Part shown: piece by piece, positions 1 through 9,472 of the stretch
Layout: each line of letters starts with the position of its first letter
Position numbering within the stretch: position 1 is the first letter of the stretch
NCBI RefSeq assembly: GCF_034351645.1
Contig: NZ_CP133782.1
Coordinates: forward strand, 811,001-875,000
Length of the DNA stretch: 64,000 nucleotides
From: Pseudomonas sp. DC1.2
Lineage (GTDB): Bacteria > Pseudomonadota > Gammaproteobacteria > Pseudomonadales > Pseudomonadaceae
Direction of reading: 5' to 3'
Program-made: the position numbers and the translations under genes
Notes under the pieces: generated by a model
What the model was told of the DNA's origin: nothing
The model's input: only the letters and a program-made list of their open reading frames with translations
The model's database searches: none

Positions 1-1580
1 AGGTGTTTTAGGTGAATCTGCGGATCTTCGCTGAGCACCACATCCGGGTTAAGAATGCCGTTCGGGTCGAGTAGGCGCTTGAGCTGCCACATCAACTGAT
101 AGGCCTCGCTGCCCCATTCCAGTTCGACGAAGGGCGCCATGTTGCGACCAGTGCCATGTTCTGCCTTCAGCGAGCCACCGAACTCCACGGCGACCAGTTG
201 CGCCACGTCGTCCATGAACGCCTGGTAGCGTGCGACTTCTTGCGGGTTGTTGAAGCCTTGGGTGAAGACGAAGTGCAGATTACCTTCAAGCGCGTGTCCG
301 AAAAGGATCGCTTCGTCGTAGTGATGTTTGTCGAACAGTTCGATCAAGCGATTCACACCGGCGGCCAGTTGTTCCACCGGGAAGGTCACGTCTTCGATGA
401 TCACTGTGGTGCCGGTTTTACGCACGGCGCCGACGGCGGGGAAGGTGTCTTTGCGGATGGCCCAGAGCCGGGCGTTTTCCACCGGGTCTTCGGTGAAATC
501 GACCTGTTTCTCCACCGGGAACGCGGTCAGGGACGCCATGATCTGCGCCAGTTGTTCGCGCAGTAACGTGGACGAGGCCGCGCGGGATTCGATCAATAGT
601 GCGCAGGCATTATTCGACAGCTGCTGTACGAAATCTGGCATGCCGGGTTTGTCCTGCACCGAGCGCAGGCTGCGGCGGTCCAGCAGTTCCACGGCTGACA
701 CCGGTTGGCTTTTCAACACGGTGACGGCGTTGCAGCAGGTCTCCACATCGCGGAATACAATCAGTGCCGTCGCTTTGTTCGGGTGGTCGATCACGGTGTT
801 GTAAGTCACGGCGCTGATGAATCCGAGCGTGCCTTCTGAACCCACCAGCAAGTGACTCAAGATATCCACAGGCTCGTCGAAATCCACCAAGGCATTGAGC
901 GACAGGCCCGTGGTATTTTTCAGGCGGTATTTGTGGCGGATTTTTGCGGCCAATGGGGCATTGGCACGGGTGTCTCGCCCCAGCGTCGCCAGACGTTCCA
1001 GCAGCGGGTGGTGGCTATGACGAAACGCCGCAACGCTGGCAGCGTCTTCAGTATCCAGGCAACTGCCATCGGCCAGCACCAGGCGGATACCCGCCAGTGT
1101 GTGGTAGGTGTTTTGCGCAGTGCCGCAGCACATGCCGCTGGCGTTATTGGCGACGATGCCGCCGATCTTGCAGGCATTGATCGAGGCCGGGTCGGGGCCG
1201 ATTTTGCGCCCGAACGGTGCCAGCCATGCGTTGGCTTGCGCGCCGATCACGCCGGGTTGCAGGCGAATTTGTGTGCCTTGGCCGCGGATCTCGCGACCGT
1301 TCCAGTCATCCCCCAGCACGATCAGTACGGAATCGCTGATGGCCTGCCCGGACAGACTGGTGCCGGCCGCTCGGAAAGTCACCGGGACTTGATCCCGTTG
1401 CGCCAGTTTCAAAAGGGCGATCACTTCGTCTTCGGACTCGACTCGGATCACCAGTCGCGGAATCAGGCGGTAGAAGCTGGCATCGGTGCCAAAGGCCAGC
1501 GTCGACAGCGGGTCGTCGAAACGTCGGTTTGGGGGGATCAGTTGCTGCGCATCACGCAGGAAAGCGGTGGGTAGTGTCAT
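1..1580 (-). CDS. dld: FAD-linked D-lactate dehydrogenase, N-terminal part (3' end outside window)
   Basis: Membrane-associated flavoprotein that oxidises D-lactate to pyruvate and feeds electrons to the respiratory chain. The ATG at 1580 overlaps the lutC stop by 4 bp (ATGA). About 526 codons are visible. Translation gives an FAD-binding PCMH-type domain with VTFRAAGTSLSGQAIS near residues 75-90, then IGGIVANNASGMCCG and LLVGSEGTLGF, followed by an FAD-oxidase C-terminal region containing KAEHGTGRN. Family members next to lldP/lut genes are usually about 930-940 residues and carry a C-terminal Fe-S/GlpC-like part; that half would lie left of the window. Last gene of the lldP-lutABC-dld transcript. 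The domain call is firm; D-lactate specificity is inferred from context. Confidence 0.85.
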   Translation of the reverse strand, partial: MTLPTAFLRDAQQLIPPNRRFDDPLSTLAFGTDASFYRLIPRLVIRVESEDEVIALLKLAQRDQVPVTFRAAGTSLSGQAISDSVLIVLGDDWNGREIRGQGTQIRLQPGVIGAQANAWLAPFGRKIGPDPASINACKIGGIVANNASGMCCGTAQNTYHTLAGIRLVLADGSCLDTEDAASVAAFRHSHHPLLERLATLGRDTRANAPLAAKIRHKYRLKNTTGLSLNALVDFDEPVDILSHLLVGSEGTLGFISAVTYNTVIDHPNKATALIVFRDVETCCNAVTVLKSQPVSAVELLDRRSLRSVQDKPGMPDFVQQLSNNACALLIESRAASSTLLREQLAQIMASLTAFPVEKQVDFTEDPVENARLWAIRKDTFPAVGAVRKTGTTVIIEDVTFPVEQLAAGVNRLIELFDKHHYDEAILFGHALEGNLHFVFTQGFNNPQEVARYQAFMDDVAQLVAVEFGGSLKAEHGTGRNMAPFVELEWGSEAYQLMWQLKRLLDPNGILNPDVVLSEDPQIHLKH

Positions 1581-2251
1581 TGATCCTCCAGGATCAGCAC
1601 CACCAGGTCTTTAGGGCCGTGGGCGCCGTAGGCCAGCACTTGTTCGATGTCGGCGGTCTTCGAGGGACCAGAGACCAGCAAGGCGTTGGTTGGCATGCCC
1701 TGAGCCCATTCGAATGCTTGCTGCACTTGATAGAAGTTGTCACGAATCTCACTGGCTTTGAGCAGGGCGAAATGCACTGGCGGCACAAGACTCATCAACC
1801 GCGGCTCTTCCCGCGTCGGCCAAAGAATCAGACTGCCTGTCGCGGCGATGGCTCCGAGGGTCGTGGTCAGGCTGGCCGGGGTGTCATTAAACAGCTCCGC
1901 TTTCCATTCTTCTACTGGGCGGTCGTAGGCTTTGAGCATTGGCAGGCCAGGATTTTTCGACCAGTGCTGAGTGACGCGTTGACCGTGAGGCGTGGTCGGC
2001 GCGATTAACAGGTTCGGTAACTGGCGATCTTGCAGTAGTTGCGCCAACAGTTCAGGCCAGGCTTCGCCAGAGGTCAGATGGATTTCGGTGTGTACTGCTT
2101 CCATCATTTTGCGCAGTTGAGGGATGCGTTGCTCGGGCGTGTAGGTGTAGGGCGCAGTCACCAGTTCGACGTCGAATTCGTCCGGTACAGGCGTAGTGCC
2201 GGTCAGACTTTTACGTAGTTTGGCGATGATGTTTTGCTTGGCGCTCATCAA
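1577..2251 (-). CDS. lutC: L-lactate utilisation protein LutC (LldG)
   Basis: 224-residue member of the LUD (YkgG/LutC) family, third subunit of the cytoplasmic LutABC complex that oxidises L-lactate to pyruvate. It starts MMSAKQNIIAKLRKSL and ends with the typical GPKDLVVLILEDQ. The core has ALLVSGPSKTADIEQVLAYGAHGP, the conserved C-terminal signature of the family. The start overlaps the end of lutB and the end overlaps dld by 4 bp, so translation is probably coupled along the operon. LutC has no Fe-S motif of its own; its exact role in the complex is less clear than that of LutA and LutB. Confidence 0.9.
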   Translation of the reverse strand: MMSAKQNIIAKLRKSLTGTTPVPDEFDVELVTAPYTYTPEQRIPQLRKMMEAVHTEIHLTSGEAWPELLAQLLQDRQLPNLLIAPTTPHGQRVTQHWSKNPGLPMLKAYDRPVEEWKAELFNDTPASLTTTLGAIAATGSLILWPTREEPRLMSLVPPVHFALLKASEIRDNFYQVQQAFEWAQGMPTNALLVSGPSKTADIEQVLAYGAHGPKDLVVLILEDQ

Positions 2252-3702
2252 CGATCTCCGTGTTTGGCCAAGTGCTCGCGGGCCATGTCATGCAGTGAGC
2301 GGGCAGCAGGTCTGGGGGCGCTGTGGTTTTGTGTCCAGGGGCCGACGTTGCTGGGGGTGAGTGCGCGCAAGCGCGTGGCCACGAAACTGAACAACCGATA
2401 GAGCGTCGGCGAACTGTTGAGCTTCGCCCAAGCGTTCCAGATAAAGCGTTCTTTGCGCGAGTACTTGCTGCCCTGGCCACGCATGACCTGATGGGGGCTG
2501 TCCGGGGCTTTGACATTCTCTTCCCGTAGGCGTCGCAGCAATGCCGGGATCGGGATTTTTACCGGGCAAACTTCGCCACAGGCACCGCACAGCGATGACG
2601 CGCTCGGGTGGTCAGGCACTTTCGCCAGGCCAACCATGTGCGGCGTGATGATTTTTCCGATAGGCCCAGGGTAAACCTCCCCATAGGCGTGACCGCCGAT
2701 TCGGGTATAGACCGGGCAATGATTCATACAGGCGCCGCAGCGAATGCAGTTCAGGGTTTGACGCAGTTCACTGTCGGCAAAGGCCTGGCTGCGACCGTTG
2801 TCGAGCAGCACCAGATGTACTTCACGAGGGCCGTCGAGTTCATGTTCTTTGCGCGGGCCGGAGATCATGTTGACGTAGGTGGTGATCGGCTGGCCAAGGG
2901 CCGAGCGGGTCAGGAGCGATAGCAGCGGTACAACGTCTCGCAGGTTTTCAACGACTTTCTCGATGCCGGTGACGGCAATGTGTACTGGCGGCACGGTGGT
3001 CGACATCCGCCCGTTGCCTTCGTTTTCTACCAGGAGCAAGGTGCCGGTTTCGGCCACGGCGAAGTTGACACCGGAGACACCGATGTCGGCGTCGAAGAAT
3101 TTCTGCCGCAAAACCTTGCGACCGATCTGAATGAGTTGGTCAACGTCCTTGGTGTATTCCACACCCAGTTTGTCGTGGAACAAGGACGCGACCTGACCGG
3201 CGTTCTTGTGGATCGCCGGCATAATAATGTGTGAAGGCTTCTCGTGGTCGAGCTGGACGATGTACTCGCCCATGTCCGATTCCAGGCATTCAATGCCCTG
3301 TTCAGCGAGGACATGGTTCATTTCCATTTCTTCGCTGACCATCGATTTGCCCTTGATCACTTGCCGCCCCTCGTGAGCGCGGATGATCGAGAAGACGATG
3401 CTATTGGCTTCGTCCACCGTTTCCGCCCAGTGTACTTTCACACCGTTGCGGGTCAGGTTCTGTTCAAGCTGTTCGAGCAGGTCGGGCAACTTGGATAACG
3501 CACGGGCGCGGACAGCATTGCCCAGCGCGCGCAAATGTTCTCTTTCGTGGGCATCGCTGAAGGACGCTGCCCGTTTTGTCATCAGTGAATCCATTGCAGT
3601 GCGAAAGTTGTTTCGCAGTTGCGTGTCGGCCAAAGCCTCGTGAGCCCTGGCACGAAAATCTTCTTCTACGGCAACTGTCGGAATCAGCGTGGAAGTATTC
3701 AC
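2248..3702 (-). CDS. lutB: L-lactate utilisation iron-sulfur protein LutB (LldF)
   Basis: 484-residue Fe-S subunit of the LutABC L-lactate oxidase. The N-terminal two thirds is a LUD domain. Two 4Fe-4S-type cysteine clusters follow: CIRCGACMNHCP near residues 318-330 and CGACGEVCP near 370-378, then a LutB C-terminal domain. I chose the GTG at 3702 (protein begins MNTSTLIPT) because a strong GGAGGTG ribosome-binding site lies just upstream and the GTGA overlap with the lutA stop is 4 bp; an upstream ATG at 3726 would add eight residues inside lutA. Together with LutA it passes electrons from lactate to the chain. Confidence 0.92.
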   Translation of the reverse strand: MNTSTLIPTVAVEEDFRARAHEALADTQLRNNFRTAMDSLMTKRAASFSDAHEREHLRALGNAVRARALSKLPDLLEQLEQNLTRNGVKVHWAETVDEANSIVFSIIRAHEGRQVIKGKSMVSEEMEMNHVLAEQGIECLESDMGEYIVQLDHEKPSHIIMPAIHKNAGQVASLFHDKLGVEYTKDVDQLIQIGRKVLRQKFFDADIGVSGVNFAVAETGTLLLVENEGNGRMSTTVPPVHIAVTGIEKVVENLRDVVPLLSLLTRSALGQPITTYVNMISGPRKEHELDGPREVHLVLLDNGRSQAFADSELRQTLNCIRCGACMNHCPVYTRIGGHAYGEVYPGPIGKIITPHMVGLAKVPDHPSASSLCGACGEVCPVKIPIPALLRRLREENVKAPDSPHQVMRGQGSKYSRKERFIWNAWAKLNSSPTLYRLFSFVATRLRALTPSNVGPWTQNHSAPRPAARSLHDMAREHLAKHGDR

Positions 3703-4523
3703 GAAACACCTCCAGTGCGCTGCCAAAGGAAACTGGCCAGATGTTGACCGCGCAACGCTGCCTTCTGCTTTTCCAGCGAACCGTTAATGTTCATCAGGCA
3801 ACCGCAATCGGCACTGAGTACCTGGTGCGCGCCGGATTCCTTCAATGACCGTGTCTTGTCAGCCACCATCGCGCCCGAAATGTCTGGCATTCGGACGCTG
3901 AACGTTCCGCCAAAGCCACAGCATTCACTTTCATGGCTGTGATCGACGCGCTCGACATTGCTCAATTGCGCCAACAACTCTCGCCCGTGCAAGTGCGTAT
4001 TCATCTCACGCCGCGCCGAACACGAGGTGTGCAACGCTACTTTCACCGGCTCGCCACTGTCCTTGAGCTGCACCTTGCAGACGTACAGCAGAAACTCGGC
4101 CAGTTCGTAAGTTCTGGCCGCCAATGCGTGAACGTGTTTCAGCGTGTGCGGCTCGTCCTTGAACAAGTCGGCGTAGTGTTCGCGCAACATGCCTGCGCAA
4201 GAGCCGGACGGCACCACTACCGGATAATCTCCAGCAAACAGCGCCAGTTGCGAGCGCGCCACGGTCCTGGCCTGTTCGGTATAACCCGAGGTGTAGGCCG
4301 GTTGTCCGCAACAGCTTTGCCCTGGCGGGTATTCGACACGAATGCCTTCGCGCTCCAGCAGATGAATCGCATCCATCCCGGCTTCGGGGTAGAACAAGTC
4401 CACCACGCAGGTTCCGAACAGATACACCCGCGACGGTTTTTCGCTGGGGTATTGCCGAGGCTCGGGCAGGGGCGGGGCGACACGGGTCGCATTCGGCACG
4501 GCGTTGTAAAAAAGCTCGCTCAT
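3699..4523 (-). CDS. lutA: L-lactate utilisation protein LutA (LldE)
   Basis: 274-residue subunit of the LutABC L-lactate oxidase, with two CCG (cysteine-rich) domains: SCCGQPAYTSGY near residue 68 and ECCGFGGTFSV near residue 198. These are the heterodisulfide-reductase-type cysteine motifs expected of LutA/GlcF relatives. The start at 4523 gives MSELFYNAVPNATRV and the usual family length; the frame stays open upstream to 4697 but those codons run into the intergenic hairpin and are not family-like. First lut gene after the permease, with a 146-bp gap that holds an inverted repeat. Terminal 4-bp overlap with lutB. Confidence 0.92.
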   Translation of the reverse strand: MSELFYNAVPNATRVAPPLPEPRQYPSEKPSRVYLFGTCVVDLFYPEAGMDAIHLLEREGIRVEYPPGQSCCGQPAYTSGYTEQARTVARSQLALFAGDYPVVVPSGSCAGMLREHYADLFKDEPHTLKHVHALAARTYELAEFLLYVCKVQLKDSGEPVKVALHTSCSARREMNTHLHGRELLAQLSNVERVDHSHESECCGFGGTFSVRMPDISGAMVADKTRSLKESGAHQVLSADCGCLMNINGSLEKQKAALRGQHLASFLWQRTGGVS

Positions 4524-4557
4524 CAGGCGTGTCTCTCGGCCGGTTACGCGTCTGTTG

Positions 4558-4595
4558 AGGCTGCTGAATATAGAGACGGAGGCTTTCAGCAGCCT
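4558..4595 (-). other. Inverted repeat between lldP and lutA
   Basis: Perfect 11-bp arms AGGCTGCTGAA (4558-4568) and TTCAGCAGCCT (4585-4595) around a 16-nt loop. No U-run follows in the direction of transcription, so it is not a plain intrinsic terminator. It may be a processing or attenuation hairpin that sets the permease-to-enzyme ratio. The function is inference. Confidence 0.45.
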
Positions 4596-4669
4596 TACAG
4601 ACCCGGTTGTTAATAGCTGACGCCGGAATCGGAGTCCAACGTCGGTTTTTTTCGTGTGGCTTGTCGTCG

Positions 4670-6364
4670 TTATTGCACCAGCATGCCGGTGAACCAATAG
4701 GCTTGAGCCAAAGTGATCAGACCGACAATCGTTGCAAAGAATAGGCTGTGCTTAAGGGTGAAACGGAACAGGTCCGATTCCTTGCCTACCAACCCGGTCG
4801 CTGCGCAGGCCACGGCGATTGACTGCGGCGAGATCATCTTCCCGGTCACGCCACCGCTGGTGTTTGCCGCTACTAACAACACGTCGCTCACGCCGATCTG
4901 GTGTGCGGTGGTGGCTTGCAGCGAACCGAACAGTGCGTTGGACGAGGTATCTGAACCGGTCAAGAACACGCCCAGCCAACCCAGGAAAGGTGAGAAGAAC
5001 GGGAACGCTGAACCGGTGGCTGCCAGTACCAGGGCCATGGTCGAAGACATGCCGGAGTAGTTGGTGACGAAGGCAAACGCCAGCACCATACCGATCGACA
5101 AAATCGGCCAGCGCAGTTCGTAAAGGGTTTCTTTAAAAGTGGTAAGACCTGTTTTGAAGTTGATCTTCAGGATCAGCATCGAAAGTAGCGCGGAAAAGAA
5201 TATTGCGGTGCCGGTCGCGGAAATCGGATCAAATTTGAACACCGCCGGAAGGGCGGTTGGCGTCGCTACGATGGGGGCGACTTTGATCACCAATTGATCA
5301 AGGTGCGGAATGGCAAAGTTGAAGACAGCGCTGTACATCAAACCACCAGCGGCGAACATTGCCTTGAAGGGTTTGAGGGTCCAAATGGTGACAAGTACGG
5401 TAAGGATCAGGAACGGTGACCACGCTTTGAAAATTTCGATGAGGCTAAAGGACGACGCCACGCTGGTACGTGGCTGACCGAAACCACCGACGCTGGCGGT
5501 GACCGTTGTGCCGGAGGCTGCGCCAGCAATCTGTGCTCCCGCCGTGCGTTTGGGCTGCCAGATTTTTAGAAACAGCGTCAGAGAAATCAGGCTGACCAGC
5601 GCCGATGTGATGTCCGGCAACTCCGGGCCGATGAAGTTCGACGTGAAAAATTGGGTGATTGCAAAGCTCAAACCAGCCACCAGTGCTGCTGGCCAGGTTT
5701 CCCGAACGCCGCGCAGGCCGTCCATCATGAACACCAGCCAGAACGGCACGAACACTGACAGCAGGGGCAATTGACGGCCCGCCATGGCGCCGATCTTGAA
5801 TGCGTCGATCCCCGTGACTTGCCCGGCTACGATGATCGGAATACCCAGCGCACCGAAAGCAACCGGTGCGGTATTGGCGATCAAGCACAGGCCTGCGGCA
5901 AACAACGGGTTGAAACCGAGTCCTACAAGCAGTGCGGCGGTAATCGCTACCGGCGCGCCGAAACCCGCGGCCCCTTCCAGGAAAGCACCGAAGCAAAAAC
6001 CGATCAGCAGCACTTGCAGGCGTTGGTCGTCAGTGATCGACAGCACTGAGCTGCGGATCACTTCAAACTGGCCGCTTTTGACTGTCAGCTTGTAGAGGAA
6101 TACTGCCGCGACGATGATCCAGGCAATCGGCCATAGGCCATAGGCAAAACCATAGCCAGCGGCTGCGAAAGCCATGTCCACCGGCATCTGGAAGGCGAAG
6201 ATTGCCACGGCAATGGCCAACATCAGCGTGATGCTGCCGGCCACGTGTCCTTTGAGGCGGAACACGGCCAACGCCAGGAAGAAAAATACAACGGGGATAA
6301 CGGCTGCGAGCGCGGACATGCCGAGGCTGCCGAGCGGGTTGTAGAGCTGTTGCCAGGTTTGCAT
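4670..6364 (-). CDS. lldP: L-lactate permease LldP
   Basis: 564-residue inner-membrane lactate/glycolate:proton symporter of the LctP family. It begins [20 protein letters not shown], as family members do, and is strongly hydrophobic with about 12-14 membrane helices. Conserved stretches include [20 protein letters not shown] near residues 125-145, the [17 protein letters not shown] region near 465 and [17 protein letters not shown] near 500. It supplies both lactate isomers to the LutABC and Dld enzymes encoded downstream. It is transcribed away from lldR, and its promoter region contains the LldR-type operator about 52 bp before the start codon. Confidence 0.95.
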   Translation of the reverse strand: MQTWQQLYNPLGSLGMSALAAVIPVVFFFLALAVFRLKGHVAGSITLMLAIAVAIFAFQMPVDMAFAAAGYGFAYGLWPIAWIIVAAVFLYKLTVKSGQFEVIRSSVLSITDDQRLQVLLIGFCFGAFLEGAAGFGAPVAITAALLVGLGFNPLFAAGLCLIANTAPVAFGALGIPIIVAGQVTGIDAFKIGAMAGRQLPLLSVFVPFWLVFMMDGLRGVRETWPAALVAGLSFAITQFFTSNFIGPELPDITSALVSLISLTLFLKIWQPKRTAGAQIAGAASGTTVTASVGGFGQPRTSVASSFSLIEIFKAWSPFLILTVLVTIWTLKPFKAMFAAGGLMYSAVFNFAIPHLDQLVIKVAPIVATPTALPAVFKFDPISATGTAIFFSALLSMLILKINFKTGLTTFKETLYELRWPILSIGMVLAFAFVTNYSGMSSTMALVLAATGSAFPFFSPFLGWLGVFLTGSDTSSNALFGSLQATTAHQIGVSDVLLVAANTSGGVTGKMISPQSIAVACAATGLVGKESDLFRFTLKHSLFFATIVGLITLAQAYWFTGMLVQ

Positions 6365-6415
6365 GTGGGATGGCCCCTAATTATTGTTGGTAGGCACTTG
6401 TCAGCGGTTTTGGTT

Positions 6416-6432
6416 AATTGGTAATACCAATT
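6416..6432. promoter_or_regulatory. Probable LldR operator
   Basis: AATTGGTAATACCAATT is a perfect 17-bp palindrome centred on 6424. It matches the ATTGGTnnnACCAAT type recognised by the PdhR/LldR branch of GntR regulators. It lies in the lldP-lldR intergenic region, 52 bp from lldP and 192 bp from lldR, where repression by LldR relieved by lactate would be expected. Direct sequence match; binding is inferred. Confidence 0.75.
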
Positions 6433-6624
6433 TACAATCGCTGTTGGCTAGGGTAAAAGCCTTGTGTGGGTTGTGTCAATTTGCCGCCCTAAAACTTTCG
6501 TCGAATGAGCGGTGCAGAGCCCATCTGATCTGTTTGATTGACCGGCGTCTGATCGGTGCTGGTGCAGCGTTGATAGGCCAGAATAGAGAGCCCGGCGAGC
6601 TGCCGGGATCGTGGAGAATGAGTT

Positions 6625-7392
6625 ATGGGGTTTGATCAAATTCGTCAGCGCCGTTTGTCTGACGATATTGTCGAGCGGCTTGAGGGGATGATTCTTGAGG
6701 GCACGCTGAAGTCTGGAGAGCGTCTGCCCGCCGAGCGCGCGCTTGCCGAGCAGTTCGGCGTATCACGGCCTTCGTTACGCGAAGCGATTCAGAAGCTGGC
6801 GGCCAAGGGCTTGCTGGTCAGTCGCCAGGGGGGCGGTAATTATGTGGTGGACTCTCTAGGTTCAACATTCAGTGACCCACTGTTGCATTTGCTGGAAAGC
6901 AACCCGGAGGCTCAGCGCGATTTGTTAGAGTTTCGCCATACGCTGGAAGCTTCTTGTGCTTACTACGCTGCGTTGCGTGCCACCGATGTCGATCGGGAGC
7001 GGCTGACTGTCGCGTTCGAAGAGTTGCAACATTGCTACTCGCGTCACGATGAGGTGAGCCGGGTGGAGGAGGGGGCAGCGGATGCAAAATTCCACTTGGC
7101 AATCGCCGAAGCGAGCCACAACGCGGTGTTGTTGCACACGATTCGAGGGTTGTTCGATTTGCTTAAGCGCAATGTCGTGACCAACATCGGTGGCATGTAC
7201 AAACAACGCTCAGAGACACGCGACATGCTGATCAGTCAGCATCGCGAGTTGTACCTGGCGATTATCGAAGGGCGGGCGGAGCAGGCACGGGAAATTTCCA
7301 GTCGGCACATTTTGTATGTGCAGGAAGTACTGGAAGAAGTGCGCCAGGAGGTTCAACGCGTGGCTCGGGCGGAGCGCCGAAAGGGCATGTAG
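6625..7392 (+). CDS. lldR: Lactate-responsive regulator LldR (GntR family, FadR type)
   Basis: 255-residue transcription factor. The N-terminal winged helix-turn-helix (residues about 10-75) contains LKSGERLPAERALAEQFGVS and RPSLREAIQKLAAKGL, typical of GntR proteins; the C-terminal all-helical FCD ligand domain runs from about 85 to 235. By analogy with P. aeruginosa and E. coli LldR it represses lldP and the lactate oxidation genes until lactate binds. The start at 6625 is an ATG with GGAG about 8 nt upstream. It is encoded opposite lldP; the long shared intergenic region contains one perfect operator. Confidence 0.9.
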   Translation: MGFDQIRQRRLSDDIVERLEGMILEGTLKSGERLPAERALAEQFGVSRPSLREAIQKLAAKGLLVSRQGGGNYVVDSLGSTFSDPLLHLLESNPEAQRDLLEFRHTLEASCAYYAALRATDVDRERLTVAFEELQHCYSRHDEVSRVEEGAADAKFHLAIAEASHNAVLLHTIRGLFDLLKRNVVTNIGGMYKQRSETRDMLISQHRELYLAIIEGRAEQAREISSRHILYVQEVLEEVRQEVQRVARAERRKGM

Positions 7393-7413
7393 TTAACGAC
7401 AGCGCGTGCTTTG

Positions 7414-7435
7414 GCGAGGGAGCAAGCTCCCCCGC
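7414..7435. repeat. REP-like palindrome
   Basis: GCGAGGGAGCAAGCTCCCCC and following GC form an imperfect palindrome (core GGGAGC-AA-GCTCCC). It is a variant of the REP repeat abundant in fluorescent pseudomonads, lying between the convergent ends of lldR and smpB. A related copy is at 15934-15953. Such elements often stabilise 3' ends or bind gyrase; no terminator U-run is present. Confidence 0.6.
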
Positions 7436-7460
7436 ACAAGGTCGTGCCAAGGACGAAAAA

Positions 7461-7943
7461 CTACTCTTCCTTGCCCTTGTTTCGCACCGCACGCTGCAAC
7501 TCGCGACCGGCGTCGCGCTCGCGCTCGGTATCACGCTTGTCGTATTCCTTCTTGCCCTTGCCTAGAGCGATTTCGCACTTGACCATGTGCTTGCTCCAGT
7601 ACCAGGAGAGGCACACGCAGGCATAGCCTTTTTGCTGCACGGCTGCGGCAAGCTTTTCCAGCTCGCGCCGATTGAGCAGCAATTTTCGAGTGCGGGTCGG
7701 ATCGGCGATGACGTGGGTACTGGCGGTCATCAGGGGCGTAATGTGACTGCCAAGCAGCCAGGCTTCGCCATCCTTCAGCAGCACATAACTGTCAACCAGT
7801 TGTAGCTTGCTTGCCCGTAGACTTTTTACTTCCCAGCCGGCCAGGACCAGACCAGCCTCGAACCGATGTTCGATGAAGTAATCGTGTCGCGCCTTTTTGT
7901 TCTGCGCGATGGTCCCTGTTGGGTGTTTCTTCTGTTTAGCCAT
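7461..7943 (-). CDS. smpB: SsrA-binding protein SmpB
   Basis: 160-residue RNA-binding protein that delivers tmRNA to stalled ribosomes for trans-translation. The start at 7943 gives [20 protein letters not shown], matching the family N-terminus. [22 protein letters not shown] is the start of the OB-fold, and the basic C-terminal tail ([17 protein letters not shown]...) is the part that enters the decoding centre. The open frame upstream of 7943 is longer but has no family match. The tmRNA gene is not in this window. It is encoded convergently with lldR and divergently from the sodium symporter at 8062. Confidence 0.95.
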   Translation of the reverse strand: MAKQKKHPTGTIAQNKKARHDYFIEHRFEAGLVLAGWEVKSLRASKLQLVDSYVLLKDGEAWLLGSHITPLMTASTHVIADPTRTRKLLLNRRELEKLAAAVQQKGYACVCLSWYWSKHMVKCEIALGKGKKEYDKRDTERERDAGRELQRAVRNKGKEE

Positions 7944-8061
7944 AGGGGCGGCATTATAGGGAGTTGCGCGCGAGTCGGCTACGGTGATCCTGCGTGCTTG
8001 AGCAGGTTGATTGAATCCCGGACAATGCGCCCTCTTTTTTGAATGCTTGGACGTGGTAACG

Positions 8062-9465
8062 ATGTCGACAGACAAGGTTTCTGTCCACGGCAGTTGGGCT
8101 AGCCGCTGGGTCTTCATACTCGCCGCGACGGGTTCTGCCGTGGGCTTGGGAAGTATCTGGAAATTTCCATACATGGTTGGCGTCTACGGCGGCGGCGCGT
8201 TTGTATTGATGTTTCTGGTGTGTATCGCGCTGATCGGTGTGCCAGTGATGTTGGCCGAAACATTGATCGGTCGTCGCGCACGGCAAAGCCCGGCCAATGC
8301 CTTGAAAGTACTGGCGCTGGAAGCGGGTCACTCTGGGAAGTGGTCCTGGGGTGCGTTCGCCGGGATGATCACGGCGTTGCTGATTCTTTCTTTCTATAGC
8401 GTTGTCGGTGGCTGGTCGCTGGATTACATCATCGACATGGGCCGTGGCGATTTTCAGGGTGTGACGGCGGATCAGGTCGGGGCCTACTTCGCCAATGTGA
8501 TCTCGGATCCATGGCGCCTGACGCTTTGGCACACGATTTTCATGCTGCTGTCGGCGGTGGTGATCGCCAAGGGGGTAGTCGCAGGGCTGGAGCGCAGCCT
8601 TCGGATCATGATGCCGTTGCTGTTCGTGATGGTCATTGTGTTACTGGGCTACAGCATGACCACGGGCTATTTCATGGCTGGCGTGCACTTCATGTTCGAC
8701 TTCCACCCGGAAAAGGTACTTGATGGCTTGCTGCCAGCCATGGGGCACGCTTTCTTCTCCCTGAGTGTGGGCGTCGGTTCGATTATGATTTACGGCGCCT
8801 ACATGCCGAAGAATGCTTCGATTTCTGGCACCGTTGTTGGCGTGGCGCTGCTCGATACCTTTGTTTCGCTGGTGGCCGGCCTCGCATTGTTTCCGATTGT
8901 GTTTGCGGCGGGCCTGAATCCGAGCGAGGGCCCTGGGTTGATGTTTGTCAGTCTGCCCTTTGCCTTTGGTAACGTAGCGTTTGGCCAGTTGATGGGCGTA
9001 GTGTTCTTTGTGTTGGTGGCAGTTGCGGCCTGGAGTTCGGCGATTTCTCTTTTGGAGCCGATGGTGGCGTACCTGGTCGAACGCACAAAAATTAGCCGCG
9101 CCTGGGTGACTTTCTGGCTGGCTTTCACGTGCTGGTTCGTCGGGTTGGGCACGGTGTTTTCCTTCAATATCTGGAAGGACGCCAAATTTTTCGTGAACGA
9201 AGGCGGGATGTTTTACCTCTACCAATGGGGTGCTGCCGGCGGACTGGACTTTTTTGGTGTGATCGACTTCTTCACGTCGCGGATTATGTTGCCACTCGGT
9301 GGTTTGTGTTTCGTAGTGTTTGCCGGTTGGATAATGGGGCGTGAAGTGGTGCGAGACGAGTTGTCGATTCGCAGTCCGATACTGTTCGGCCTGTCCTTGT
9401 TTTTGATGCGCTATGTGGCGCCCATCGGCATTTTTGTAGTATTTGCCGCCCAGCTGTGGAAGTGA
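8062..9465 (+). CDS. Sodium-dependent transporter, NSS/SNF family
   Basis: 467-residue inner-membrane protein of the neurotransmitter:sodium symporter family. Near the N-terminus it has [15 protein letters not shown], the helix-1 signature with the unwound sodium- and substrate-binding segment, followed by GGGAFVLMF. About 11-12 hydrophobic helices are visible, and NxxFSLS-like segments occur in helix 6 ([20 protein letters not shown]). Bacterial members import amino acids with sodium; the substrate cannot be told from sequence. I chose ATG 8062 ([12 protein letters not shown]); upstream in-frame codons lack family character. It ends 7 bp before ratA and may share its transcript. Confidence 0.85.
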   Translation: MSTDKVSVHGSWASRWVFILAATGSAVGLGSIWKFPYMVGVYGGGAFVLMFLVCIALIGVPVMLAETLIGRRARQSPANALKVLALEAGHSGKWSWGAFAGMITALLILSFYSVVGGWSLDYIIDMGRGDFQGVTADQVGAYFANVISDPWRLTLWHTIFMLLSAVVIAKGVVAGLERSLRIMMPLLFVMVIVLLGYSMTTGYFMAGVHFMFDFHPEKVLDGLLPAMGHAFFSLSVGVGSIMIYGAYMPKNASISGTVVGVALLDTFVSLVAGLALFPIVFAAGLNPSEGPGLMFVSLPFAFGNVAFGQLMGVVFFVLVAVAAWSSAISLLEPMVAYLVERTKISRAWVTFWLAFTCWFVGLGTVFSFNIWKDAKFFVNEGGMFYLYQWGAAGGLDFFGVIDFFTSRIMLPLGGLCFVVFAGWIMGREVVRDELSIRSPILFGLSLFLMRYVAPIGIFVVFAAQLWK

Positions 9466-9472
9466 CGCTGAC

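Noticed and set aside
6384..6635. 83-codon plus-strand and 63-codon minus-strand frames between lldP and lldR
   Set aside because: They cover the operator and promoters, overlap each other and have no ribosome site.
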